Assembly: GCA_004009845.1 (NCBI GenBank)
Contig: RMBW01000031.1
Location: 218,606-282,605 of the forward strand
Direction of reading: 5' to 3'
Source: Davidsoniella eucalypti
Lineage: Eukaryota > Ascomycota > Sordariomycetes > Microascales > Ceratocystidaceae
Length of the DNA: 64,000 bases
The translations under genes and the position numbers were made by a program. This document shows positions 1-10,829 of the stretch, one piece after another. The stretch's first letter is position 1. Each line of letters starts with the position of its first letter. Below the pieces are notes generated by a model. It was not told the origin of the DNA. It saw only the letters and a program-made list of their open reading frames with translations, and ran no database searches.

Positions 1-205
1 GGTAGTGGTAGTAGAACATGCAGTTGTACACCTTGGACAAAGTGTAACCCGCACTTTCGATCCAAGTGTCAGTGGCCGCCTGAATGATGCTGCTGCTGTA
101 ACCAGCATCGGTTTACCACCCCAGATAAGGCTATGAAGCATGTGAAGAAAGTTTAGCTCAATTCTGCTTGACCCCTCCCGATCTCCCGACGCCGACCTCG
201 CGATA
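1..205. other. left-edge flank, no gene assigned
   Basis: Unique-looking sequence up to the 5' end of the retroelement. The - strand is open over the first ~110 bases in one frame, with a plausible-looking peptide. It is cut by the window edge and preceded by a stop without an obvious splice acceptor, so no gene is called. Confidence 0.4.
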
Positions 206-516
206 TTTGATTTGATTTGATTATATTTAACGTCTACCTAAATCACTAAGATCATACGACGCCGGATTGGCTACCGGACAGATATTTAACGTTGTGCCTG
301 TATATTAAAGTTGTTTTGGCAATTTTAAAGTGTAAAAACTAGTTTGAAATGTAGCGATGAGTGCAAAGCAAAGAAAGGTAATAGTAGAGGAAATAGTAAA
401 AAGAAGCAGTAAAAGCAATATAACTAGAGGAAATAAGAAGAGCGAAAAAGAAAAAAAAAAACCTTGTCACAGCTGCAGAATCATCAAAAGAAAGCAGCAC
501 CCAATCAAAACATCAT

Positions 517-1480
517 TCAGGCCAGGAAGCCCTCCTCACAATCCGCGAAATCGTCCTCGTCTTGATTCCCCAAGTCCAAGGGACAGACTGGGAGTGTTGC
601 GCCGTCACCCATGCGGCCTTCTCGAGCCACTCCTCGGGTCACCCAATGGGCCTCAACTCGGGTTTCAGCCATCAGGATGCCCACAGTTCGGGCGAGCCAG
701 GCTGAAGTGGTCTTTGACATACGTTGTTGTAGTATCTTGAACGTAGTTTCAGACCTCGGGTCCATCGATCCGCCCTGGGAGAACACTATGGGGTAGAACT
801 GCTCGCCAGCTTCCAGGGGGGGGCATTTACCAATCTTAGCGTTGTAACTCTTGTTCAGAATGATAGATGCTTCCCTTGAGTAGTGTTCCCCGTGAAGCGT
901 GACAATTGTCAGGTCGTAGAGCTTGCGCAATCCAACCTCCTCGAATCCCCAATCGGCTCGTCGGCCGGAGTCTTCCTCATCGTTGTGCCTGAAGTGGGGT
1001 TCCAGGTCGCACAGGATTCCTGACTGGCGGAGAGCCTGGTGGAAGCAGTTTCGGACCATGTCATGGAGGCGGTGAGTTGACCGGGCACGGGTCGTGGTCC
1101 GTTGGCACTTTTGGTGATGGGCCCACTTGACAGTTTGGTGGCACTCCGGGCACGGCTTGTCCGTCATAGGGTCTGGGAGTAGGAAACGTTCACTGGTCAT
1201 GCCCATAAGGAGGGAATCAGCAATGATTTGGCGTCTGCTGGTTGGCTGTATTCCCATCCATTGGCGTCCAATGAACGTCTTGTTGTCACCCAAGTCCTTC
1301 CTTTCTGCTGGTGACAGGCGGTCCCAAAGTCCATCGTACCTCATGCCGTTGAGCTCCCTCATGACTTCCTTCTGCCGCCGCAGTCCCTCCGGGCGGGTCG
1401 CTTCCGGGTTCCGGACACACTCCAAGTCGGCGTAGGCCTGGGCTGTTGCGACGGGAAAGACGTAAGCGGAGGACGTTAAA
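517..1480 (-). pseudogene. C-terminal zinc knuckle plus restriction-like endonuclease of the non-LTR element, inverted
   Basis: An open frame of more than 300 codons without a convincing start: the first in-frame ATG on - is near 1362, and the frame is open up to about 1484. It carries a CCHC knuckle (C-x2-C-x7/8-H-x2/3-C, about 1105-1152) and downstream R-x-ADW, YDLTIV and a Lys about 20 residues later, matching the PD-(D/E)xK nuclease core of R2-type elements. The first residues read LLTSSA. This repeats the last residues of the RT frame (YLTSSA) and 16 bp of its DNA (TTTAACGTCCTCCGCT), so this piece is the displaced continuation of the RT protein. It is listed as a pseudogene because it has no start codon. 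An independent nuclease gene transcribed from the 105-bp divergent gap cannot be excluded. Confidence 0.7.
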
Positions 1481-1611
1481 AGACGTTAATCCCCAAAATA
1501 AATAAAACAACTGATATTTTTCATCAAAAATTGGCATCATCACAGTCCTTGCATCGACGAATAGACCACACGACAATTTTTTCGCGTTCGCGCGGCCCAC
1601 ACGTCGGCGAA

Positions 1612-4008
1612 ATGGCGCTGGCGGGAGACAAGGCCGAGAATTCGACGAACTGGGGACATGTTGATTGCCCACGATGCCGCGACCGATCCGTGACAGTCAA
1701 AATGAGCGCGCCAAACGGCATCGTCAAACACATGAAAGGTCACATGCCACTCTCACTGGAGGAGAGAAGCGAAACTGGTGTGGATGTCTGCGTCGTCTGT
1801 GGTAAGATGACCAGCAGCCCCAGGCAACGCCAAAATCACCACAGAGAATGCGAGCCTTACAAGTTTGCACTTGTGAAAGACCATTGGCTACCTCGACGTG
1901 ACCACCCTGGCACGGGATTCAATCCTGTCCCCCCACCCGACAAGAAAATCGAGATTCGAATGACACGCGAGAAGGCTGAAGCTCCAACGACACTGTCATG
2001 TCCTGACAGCCAGCCGATCGCGTCAGCCTCGCCCGCCCCGCCACACACAACCACACACACGGATGCCACACCCTCAATCGCCCAAGACGGAGAAAATGCT
2101 GATCGCGCCGTTGAAGATGGAGTCAACGCTGATGCGGACCTGAATGCCGACATCAACAAGGCGATCACCGCCATCCGCAACGACAATCCAGATGACCACC
2201 TTCGCCAAACCGTCCCCGTCCCCGTCCCAACCTTCACACGACCTCCGCCTCTCATAACACCAACCCTAGACACCCCTAACTACACCCGTCACCAGGCCGA
2301 AGCTGAGGAATTGCTGGAAAACAACCCCTGGTTGGATTGGGTTCTATCCTACAGGCATGTCACGGTCCCGGACCTCAAGATCCACGCACGCAACCTCCGA
2401 CAGTTCTGCCTGAAGATTGCTGAGTTGTGCCGACGGTATATCAACTTCCCCACGGAGGCCACTCTGGCCCAGATCCTGTTGGGGCCAAAGGCTATGCTCG
2501 GGTGCGGCCATGCGGCGAGGAAAGCCAAGAAAGGACTACGAATGACCGACATCATCAAGGTATACCCCCAATTCATCTGCCCAAAGCCCGCCGCCCGTAA
2601 CCACAATCCAAGACCGCCTACCACGGACCCCGCAGAGTTGAATTTGGAAAAGGTCAACCTGGCAAAGAAGATGCTAGCCAAAGGAAGAGCCAGCCGGGCA
2701 GCAGCAACGCTGTCCAAAGACTCAACTCCTGTGGTCGCCTCACAAGAAACAATGGAACAGCTGGCAGTCCTGCACCCGAAAGGGACCGATCGGCCTTTTG
2801 GCAAAGAACGGGCTAAGTCTAAACCAAAGTCAGTGGGCCCTGAACATGTTCTGGAAGCCATCAAAGCCCAGGACCCGGAAGCTGCACCTGGCCCCTCCGG
2901 ATGGTCGAACCGACTGATCATCCGAGCAGCAGACGAGGAAGACTTTGTCGCCTTCCTGGTGAAGCAGGCAAACGACATCATGGCAGGCTCTTCTCCCGGC
3001 AGGGCGCTCCTTCTGGCATCTCGACTTGTGGCCTTGGACAAGAAACCAGGCGTACGACCGATAGCCGTCGGGGAAGCATTCATGCGAATCATTGGCAAAG
3101 CCATCTTGCTCGCCACAGGTTCGCATGGTACCAACCCATGCCAACACGGAGTTGGGACATCTACGGAGCCAATCGTGGCACTGGTCAGAAAGGCCGTCGA
3201 GGACGATAACACGGAGGGACACGAGTATATCACTCAACTAGACTTCTCTAATGCGTTCAACAACATGAGCAGGAGGAGGATGGCAGACTCCGTGCGAGAG
3301 TACAGGAAGGATCTCCTGGGGGCAGCGGCATGGGCATACGAAGACCCGACCATCCTCATTACAAACGACGGTAACAGGTTTGTATCCGCTGAAGGAGTTC
3401 GGCAGGGAGATGTGTTCGGTCCGCTGTTCTTCAGCTTGGGGATGAGAAAGTTCGTAGAGAAGCTGAAGGAGACACTGGGACCAGGGGAGGAAGTCATGGC
3501 TTACCTCGACGACGTTGTCGTGGTTGGGCGACGCACGGACGTACCGGATACAGCGGCCACTTTGCTTGCAGATATGGAAATCGGGGTCTCCCTCAACCAG
3601 TCCAAGTCTAAGGTCCTCCGTATCCAGAACTGTCGTGAGTCGACCGGCATAGAGGTACTTGGCTCCTTCCTCGGCCCCACTGCCGCCCGACGACGCTTTC
3701 TCTACGACCGCATAGTTCGTCAAGCAGGCACACATCTCAGGCTGGAACAGTTGTCTCTGCAAGAGGCCCAACTGGTCCTCCGTCTTTGCACACAACAAAC
3801 GCTCCGACACCTGGTGAGAACCCTACGACCCGATGGCCTGGAGGATATCTGGTCTACACTCGACAAACTCCTTCTCAATGCAATGCGGTGGATCAGAGGC
3901 GTGGCCGAGCCCGGCCCATTCGACGAAGACATCATGGCTTTGCCCATGAGCTTGGGGGGGATGGGTATCCCTTCCTATTTAACGTCCTCCGCTCGACAAG
4001 CTCAATAG
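1612..4008 (+). CDS. reverse transcriptase of non-LTR retrotransposon (endonuclease-less copy)
   Basis: 798 codons from the ATG at 1612; the frame is open a little further upstream from a TTG. N-terminal zinc fingers are visible: CPRC followed by H-x3-H, then CVVC with HH and C. A long Pro/Ala-rich linker follows, then the RT core: APGPSG block, RPIAVGE block, LDFSNAFN with the first catalytic Asp (about 3238), VRQGDVFGPLFF, and YLDD (3501-3512), then the thumb. The protein stops at SSARQAQ, where relatives continue into a CCHC knuckle and endonuclease. That missing part is found inverted upstream. RT catalytic residues are intact, so polymerase activity is possible, but target cleavage in cis is not encoded. 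The RT/3'UTR junction is also present in the deleted copy at 19.7 kb. Confidence 0.85.
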   Translation: MALAGDKAENSTNWGHVDCPRCRDRSVTVKMSAPNGIVKHMKGHMPLSLEERSETGVDVCVVCGKMTSSPRQRQNHHRECEPYKFALVKDHWLPRRDHPGTGFNPVPPPDKKIEIRMTREKAEAPTTLSCPDSQPIASASPAPPHTTTHTDATPSIAQDGENADRAVEDGVNADADLNADINKAITAIRNDNPDDHLRQTVPVPVPTFTRPPPLITPTLDTPNYTRHQAEAEELLENNPWLDWVLSYRHVTVPDLKIHARNLRQFCLKIAELCRRYINFPTEATLAQILLGPKAMLGCGHAARKAKKGLRMTDIIKVYPQFICPKPAARNHNPRPPTTDPAELNLEKVNLAKKMLAKGRASRAAATLSKDSTPVVASQETMEQLAVLHPKGTDRPFGKERAKSKPKSVGPEHVLEAIKAQDPEAAPGPSGWSNRLIIRAADEEDFVAFLVKQANDIMAGSSPGRALLLASRLVALDKKPGVRPIAVGEAFMRIIGKAILLATGSHGTNPCQHGVGTSTEPIVALVRKAVEDDNTEGHEYITQLDFSNAFNNMSRRRMADSVREYRKDLLGAAAWAYEDPTILITNDGNRFVSAEGVRQGDVFGPLFFSLGMRKFVEKLKETLGPGEEVMAYLDDVVVVGRRTDVPDTAATLLADMEIGVSLNQSKSKVLRIQNCRESTGIEVLGSFLGPTAARRRFLYDRIVRQAGTHLRLEQLSLQEAQLVLRLCTQQTLRHLVRTLRPDGLEDIWSTLDKLLLNAMRWIRGVAEPGPFDEDIMALPMSLGGMGIPSYLTSSARQAQ

Positions 4009-4131
4009 CTTTGTATGTGCGGGACGAGACCGTCCCCTAGCCCCGAAGAACTAGTGGTCCATACCTCCACTATGAGCAGCAAAAACAAATACAAAAAAAA
4101 AAAAAAAAAAAAAACCAGTGCATCCACAAAA

Positions 4132-4700
4132 CTATTCCCCAAAAGACAGATCCACAAAACCAACTCCTAAGTGGAGCTACCATCCCCACTATTCAGTGAG
4201 CCTCCAAGAGGCTGGTGATCGTGGCCGTAAGAATGAAAAATTTGGCGTAATCGAGTCGGGTGCTATGGATGAAGCAACAGCGACAAGATTCCCGCGCCGC
4301 GGGGTCGGGCATCCGGAACCTTCAAAAGGCTGCCCGCCGTGTGTGAGTATGGCTCCCTGAGGTGAGTGGATAGACTCGGGAGACCAACGATCGAAAAGGT
4401 GCGGGGTCGGTCGCTGGTGAGAACGTCCCTCGAGAGGGGAAATCGGGCTCAAGGCCTCACAAAACGGTGCTTCGAAGACGACAAGTGTCGAAAAAGAAAA
4501 CGAGAATGGACAGCAGCATTGGGGATATGTGCTGGTCGCTCTTAAAACCCACGACGAAGGGGAAAAATTCGTCTTTGGACGGAGGGGGAGGTACTCGAAC
4601 TCAAAGGTACCCCCCCGAGGGTTGTAGGAGGGAAGGTTGGAGTGATACCTCCACTACGAGCCCAGAGGATAAATAGAACAACAACAACAGAACAACAACG
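4132..4700 (+). mobile_element. LINE-like fragment ending at the tRNA-Ser gene
   Basis: About 320 bp here (roughly 4322-4640) match 47190-47510 in the same orientation. Shared landmarks are CTCGAGAGGGGAA, GGCTCAAGGCCTCACAAAACGG, ATATGTGCTGGTCGCTCTTAAAA and GTAGGAGGGAAGGTTG. After that block comes ATACCTCCACTACGAGC, nearly the same 17-mer found in the 3' UTR of the preceding retroelement, then an AACAACAAC-type tail. No coding capacity is evident. The tail suggests a 3'-terminal LINE fragment, but the family is not identifiable from this piece. Confidence 0.5.
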
Positions 4701-4701
4701 A

Positions 4702-4806
4702 GGCAACGTGCCTGAGTGGTTAAAGGGTATGACTCGAATGATCTTTACTGACCATCTCAGCTATCATATGACTTCGGTCGCATAGGTTCGAATCCTGTCG
4801 TTGTCG
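4702..4806 (+). tRNA. tRNA-Ser(CGA) with intron
   Basis: Acceptor GGCAACG pairs with CGTTGTC (one G-U). The D-arm follows, then anticodon stem TATGA/TCATA with loop CTCGAA+A and anticodon CGA at 4735-4737. A class II long variable arm and a T-arm with TTCGAAT follow; the discriminator is G. An intron of about 24 nt (4739-4762) lies 3' of position 37, the standard nuclear tRNA intron site. Transposon-derived sequence ends about 2 bp upstream of the first base. Confidence 0.93.
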
Positions 4807-7800
4807 AGAAACTTGCTTTTTGTCAAGTTCAACTCTTCTTACCCACGTAGAACGTCGATATTAAACGTCATGGAAGATAGGAGCGAGTTTCTTTTAGACC
4901 TTTGGTTCCATTTACTAGTTAATCTTTTCATGTTGATCTTTCTTGGTCGTACTATATATAGTTACAGCATGCTATCTATATTTTTGTCTCAGTTCCTTCG
5001 AACCTGATTTGCATCTACACATATATATGAGCATAAAGTCGGATAAAAAGAAGAAAAAATGTGCAGTTACAATGACTGTAGACTATTCTAGTCATTCGTC
5101 CTTCCTACTGTTATATTACATATTGTACAGATATATCATGGTCTAGAACTACATATCATGGAACCCAGAGATGGTGCATAACCATTATGATCTAGAGTGA
5201 TAGGATAAATACAGTGAGAATCAGAATATCTAAACATGTTCCCATGTTCCTTTGAAGTTCATTTGCTTCATTTATGCCCAACCAAGCAGTTCATATGATG
5301 GGGTTCTGCTTCTTGATTTCGCCGACTGTTACTAGGAATACTACTATAATCGGCTATTATAGACGAAATATATGGGGAAGATCCTCACTAACATGCACGA
5401 TAAAAAGCAGGCCCCTCTCGTTTAGATATTTACAGTTTGTCCTGGTATGTAGAGACCTGATACTAGTTGTATTTGTATTTATTCCATTCTCTCTGTCTTT
5501 GACACCCTACAAGCCTAAGCAAGTCATCTTCTTTCTGTGATTGGAGTTACTACACACTAACAATATTACAAAAGAGACTTCTGGGGACGCTTTTGATACA
5601 AAACGCTTTATACTTTGTTCAATATTTGCTACACTAGAACAAAACCACCAATATACAGTTATAACAAAATGAACAACAGCTTTTAGAGTACCTAAGAAGA
5701 CATTTTCGGCATCAAAATCGAGCTACTTTTGTAGCAGTGGCGTATACTTTTCACCCTCGATAGTTGGGCTAGTGGCTATATTTTGTACGCCGTGATTAGA
5801 CACGACGGTGCTAGGGGGCATGACATCGTATCTCGAACTTGAATACGTTAGTTATTTCATCCTACAGTTTAGAGTCTTACACGACAAAAGCGTGTATTTT
5901 AACATAGTCATGTAAGTAACTTACGATGTATCCTTGTCAGGAAATAGGACTCTAGACGGGTTCGAATGTGGTTCCAAAGGAATTGGTAGTGTTTGTGAGC
6001 CATTTTTGAGGCCTGGAAGTATTGACGATGACATTGTGGTGAATTGACTTTGTAAAAAAAATAGGCAGTTTGGTCAGAATGAAGAAATGGACTTTAAGAG
6101 ATCAGGTAAAAGAGCAGGTAAGTAAAACAAAGGGAGCTCGAGAGGTGATGGAAGAGTATGAAGAGATCGGTCTATCGGATTAACATTACTTCAAAGGGGG
6201 CAGGCAGCCTGAGTACTTATAGATTTATCAAAGTCATTTTGCTCTCGAAAAGAGCTATGTGTACTGCTTGTATACGTACAGTATACAATATACGAAGCGA
6301 AGGTATGTAAAGGATCTTATACTGGGAAGAGCTCAACGTCATCGTGGAGAGGTGTGGTCAACATACACGACTTTTTACATGTATCGTATGCATCAAGATG
6401 CTCGTCGATGTCGCAGTAGTATATATGGAACAATGCTACGATATGGTCATACTGACTTCTAACAGCGCTGTTGATTAGCTCTGCCCAAGGGCAAGTGACA
6501 GCTTAGATGTACACGCCCCTCCTCGATTTGTCGAGAGGCTGGCGAAGACCTTTGCGATATCTTCTAAGGATTGGCTTGTGATGTATGTTGAGATATTGGG
6601 CTATTATATGACCTACCCCGCGATGAATGTCGTAAAGTGAGCACTTGTATGTATCAGCTAACAGCATATGTACACGAGCGAGATGCCATACGCGATATCA
6701 TTTTATCGTGAGCACGTAGGAATGCATGGTGTGACTGTGGCAGACACCGCGATGTTCTATAATGCAATCCAGCGAATTCAACGAATGCTGTCACGGCACT
6801 TGACCGAAGGACAGATTGGGCATCTTCTGTGGCGATACATGGTAGCTGGGTGGATGAGGAGTATAGAGCAAAAGAAAGACGGAGAGGACAGCTCTGGCCA
6901 TCTCTGCTATGATGAGGACGAGGTGTACTGATAACACGATAATCGATTGGTAAACAGATAAAGCTTGATGAGAGAGGATTCGGATTTCCATCATGGTGGA
7001 GAGCTGATATAAACGAGGGAAAGAGCCCCCAAAATGGAAAGCTAGGCCTATCTCTCATGTCTTATTGGCATAGTCCCAAGAGCTGATATGATGCCGTAAA
7101 TCGGGTATACCTACTGCATAGCTATCATCCCAATGTAACTCTATCCTGTAAGTGTGCAGTAGTACACGTTTTTTCTGTGTATTCTCCTAGTTGATAGAAT
7201 TGATCTCGGACAGCAGCCATATGCACGCAGCTATGTTGGTGGGCTGTGCCCCATTGCTACTAGTACAGCTCGTTGTCTTGTTGTATCTTGTACATATCAG
7301 AGAATGCCGTCAACTATGTTTATTGTCAAGTTGCAGTCTGTCACTGTGATACAAGAGATGATATTTTTACAGACGCTACAGCCCTGCCATCTGTCCGAGC
7401 AACTAGAACGAGCAATGTACAATTTTGAAGAGAAAAGAGCTACTTCTGGCACTAGGCGTGTTAACCGAAAAAACGACAAATGTCTGTAGGACGACAACTT
7501 TGGTGACGCAATCTACAAATGCTAGCAGTTGCCGGCCTTTGATTGGAATCCCGCTCTCCAGGTCTCTGCAGATAGGTAAGGCTAGCCAGCTTTTCTATGA
7601 CGCTGATTACCATTTACAAGGAAGCAACCGAATCAGGGACGGCGTGGATCTAAAGAGAGGCGGACGAAAAAACAAATAAAATAACAAGACAAGGCAATAT
7701 GATAACTTGGACATTGTCAAACCCGGAGCTTAATACGCTTATTCCGGTGTATCCATCTCCAAATCCGAACACCAAAAAATCCGACCCCACGGCTCGTCCG

Positions 7801-8975
7801 GCTTACTAACATGCAGCGCTCTATATTCTGTTTTTACTGGTTTACGTTTGCTGCTTTTTCTTACTCGCATCTCCCATTGTCTCGTTTTGCTCGACCAGAA
7901 CTCCTCTTTGTGATTGATCACTGATAATCGTTGACAAGTGCTGCAGCCGCCAATATATGATGTGATATTTATGCCCAAACTCACTTAGACCTCGATTAAT
8001 GCCAAACTACGTATCATTTCCAGCTCTCATCGAAAACTAACGAACAACTGTTTCATGCAACCATTAGAACGTCATCGCCATAGATCAAACATGGCAGTAA
8101 TCCTCATCGCCGTCATATCAGTTCCTCTTCGCGTCCTTGAAATAAGGGAGCCCAAGGAGACATAGAGCGCCTATCAGGTCCATATTATACAGACCTGCCA
8201 TTGGCTTGGGGCAGATATCCTATCCAAGCCAGCCAACTTGCCATATACAACCAGCTGTAATCAGGAATTGCTGTATTGAATACATAGCAGCCGAGTATCA
8301 GCATCTATAACCCATCTGTCTGTTTATGCATTAGCAAGACTTCTGGCGGCTGGAGCGGCTATGCATAAAAATAAACGGTGCTGTATAAAGCCTCGCTTCG
8401 ACTGTTCATCTACCGTTCACTTATGTATACATCTTGGTGTGTTCTTTATTATTGCTCGATTTTTCCCTCGTTCAATTCTGTCCAACAAGCACACCCTCCC
8501 ATACGTCAATCTAATATTAGGACTGAAGCAGCCCAATAATGGCACATACTTGAACTGCTTGGAATCTGCCCATGATCAAAGATACGGCCACTGATCAGCC
8601 TTCGGCAATGCTGCCCGAATGACTTCTCGTTTCTATTTCGGGGGGTTTTTTCTACTGCTACCTATCGTCACATAGTGACACTTCGCCTATTACCTTGGGG
8701 AGCAAGTGGCCCAATGAAGTTTATCACATCAACAGGCCGTATAAACACAGCAGCATTTGATTGCATAACTTCCATCTTTAGTTAGGGTTATTATGTCGCT
8801 TTAAGATTCCAAGGAACAATGTTCACGGCACTAAATTGTACCATTGCACCCACCATATTGTTGTGAATCGCACTAATGCACAATTATAATCCTTGTCCTT
8901 TTTTTAGGGTTGTTCCTCAAACCCTGGTGCTGCTTCCCTCACTTGTTTAAAACTACTTTCAGTCAGAACTAGATG
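4807..8975. other. gene-poor intergenic region
   Basis: Only short open frames are present (the longest about 130 codons), without splice-supported extension or recognisable motifs. The sequence is AT-rich with scattered simple repeats. No tRNA, rRNA or credible protein gene was seen. Confidence 0.6.
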
Positions 8976-9096
8976 TTCCAACCAGTACAACCCGACCGTT
9001 ATATCGACCATGCCATCGATCTCATCCCCGATTCCAAGCCCCCATTTGGCCCGACATATCTAATGTCAAAATGGGAACTTCTTGTTCTGGATGTCA
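8976..9096 (+). pseudogene. Ty3/gypsy pol fragment (start of RT domain)
   Basis: The + frame reads DHAIDLIPDSKPPFGPTYLM followed by SKWELLVL, the motif just before the RT palm in chromoviral gypsy polyproteins. The expected continuation (linker then the FV-KKDG block) is absent: the frame ends at TGATAG near 9121. About 40 residues of an otherwise lost element; no LTRs identified. Confidence 0.7.
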
Positions 9097-9124
9097 TTAG
9101 CCAGAGAGACCGCAAGAAATGATA

Positions 9125-9240
9125 GGGAAGGAAGAGACAGAACTGAAAAACACGAGGGAAAGGCCAGTATTCATGCTTCGCTGGAGTACAGATCAGTCGC
9201 GTATTTAGAGGAAAACATCACTCAATGAGTGGAACAGGCA
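9125..9240 (+). repeat. dispersed repeat, copy 1 (partner at 58125-58315)
   Basis: Landmarks CCAGTATTCATGCTTC, CTGGAGTACAGATCAG and GCGTATTTAGA, then AGGAAAACATCACTC, recur at 58160-58300. The distal copy has about 85 extra bases between the last two landmarks, flanked by AGAAGAAA/AGAGGAAA. This copy has therefore probably lost them by short-repeat recombination, or the other gained them. The nature of the repeat is unknown; adjacency to a gypsy scrap suggests a decayed retroelement. Confidence 0.7.
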
Positions 9241-10349
9241 AACAACCTTCTTTGTGGAACCTTGTGAAACATCGAGAGAGTTTCAGCATAGTCCTTGGTC
9301 TGAGCACGAGATTGCCAGTTCATGACAGTGTGATGACGGAGTTCTTTTTCCCAGCAATAACTTTCATGATGAAGAGGTACATCTAGACTAAGCCCTTTCA
9401 GTTCCCAGCAAGAATGGAGCTCCATTTCCATGGACTTCATCACTTGTCTCCTCCGGCCATGATGCTGTTCTCGTTGTTGTCGATCGTTTATCCAAAATGG
9501 CACGCTCTTCCCAGTGTACTCAGCTCCTAAACCTGTACAAATCATAAGACATATAAATTTGGTCATTGGGATACATACACCATATCTAAGACTAAAAATC
9601 AGCATAAACGTAAACGCACGACTTACTTAACATGGTTAAAGAAACTTATATGTATCTGATTATATCAAGACGTCAGCAATAGATAAGAAAAAAAGGAACA
9701 GCATAAGTTTTCATCACTAGATATAAAACGCCTGTAACCGCGAGATTAACGGCTATAAGGAGATACAGTAAAATAAAGTAAGAAGGGAAACAAGACAGAG
9801 AAAAAAGGCGTGTGAGATGGACAGAAAATAAAAGAAACGTAACACATCAATAATATACCAGATATACAACAATAACTTCCAGCGCCATGGCAGAAAAAAA
9901 AATCATACTCCTTCTAGAATCTGCCATTATCGACAATAGAAAGTGAAAAGAAAAGAATATAGCTAGTTTTGGTATGGCTGGCTTTTCCGTATTAAATCGA
10001 ATAATGCCTAACCGAAGGAAAAAGAAAGAAAGAAAACAGAAGCCCCCAAAAAGAACACAATACCAAAAAAAGAAACGAAAAAGGGGGGGATATCCACGAG
10101 AACACTAGATAAAAGGAAAGAAAGAAGAAAGAGAAATAACAAGAAAAATAAATATGAGAGAACATAAAAAGAAAAGAAATTATCCAAAGCCGGCCATGCA
10201 AGATAGGCACGCCAGAAACTAAGAAATCATTTCATTTATCTTAGGCCACAAGAGCAAGACTGAGAGATACAGCGATATGGCTAGAGAGATAGACCAATGA
10301 TGATGAAATATTAGGTCATGCGTAGGTAGATAACACATTCAGCAGGTCT
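9241..10349. other. intergenic, purine-rich stretch
   Basis: No gene recognised. 10015-10190 is strongly purine-biased (GAAAGAAAGAAA-type), which makes its open frames uninformative. Confidence 0.55.
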
Positions 10350-10829
10350 TCATTGATCTTTTTTCAGTAATCGCCCACGCAAAGTTCCAAGTAGCTGGGT
10401 ACCTTGACTTCGCAAAGATCGCGCGCCGCGACTGACTACCGACGATGAGCGGGATATAGAACGGCCGTTCATCTCTTCACCAATCGCTGATCGTCGGTCC
10501 AAATACCTATTATCAACCTCAAGGAGCGAGAGTGTTGATCCTCTTGCCACTGTCGGTACTGCTAGTGTTGCACCCATCGAAGGCTCAATCACACCGCGGC
10601 TCCGACGGCCATGTCTGACTGAGCCTTCGCTTTCAGACCGCACTTGGCTATTGGCCTTGACCGATGCCATGTACGGATGGAAGCTGCCGCGGTTTGCAAT
10701 ATGGGCCTTGAGCTTGTGCATCCGGGTGTTCTGCTGCCCTGTCATATCGTTGTCAATGCGATGGCCATGATGTCTTGCCATGTATTTCTGCTGCAGGTGC
10801 GATCCAAAAAAGAGACTGAATCGCGAGGC
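10350..10829 (-). other. in-frame open extension downstream of the LIM-RhoGAP stop codon
   Basis: Directly after the UAG that ends the RhoGAP frame (10832-10830), the same frame stays open for 158 codons to a stop at 10350. The encoded tail is rich in Ser and Arg and ends KKDQ. The same frame with no further stop suggests a C-terminal part of the protein reached by a splice removing the UAG, by UAG readthrough, or cut off by a recent nonsense change. A 60-nt phase-2 intron (GTAGGC...AAG) would keep frame but has a weak donor. No independent gene is evident. Confidence 0.45.

Larger units (their letters stand above)
206..4131 (+). mobile_element. non-LTR retrotransposon (restriction-like-endonuclease type), internally rearranged
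   Basis: The left end starts with the reiterated TTTGATTTGATTTGATT followed by TATATTTAACGTCTACC. The same left end recurs at about 19600 and 42488. The right end has a 22-A run (4093-4114) followed by CAGTGCATCCACAAAA, which recurs after the A-tract of the copy ending near 19837. Inside lie an RT gene on + (1612-4008) and a zinc-knuckle plus endonuclease segment on - (517-1480). In known elements of this type (R2, NeSL, CRE clades) those parts form one protein in the order RT, CCHC, endonuclease, so the layout here is abnormal. 206-516 is the 5' region; a short + frame from 357 has a Lys-rich N-terminus with a PCHSC motif and runs into the inverted segment. Boundaries are inferred from comparison of copies inside the window. 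Confidence 0.8.
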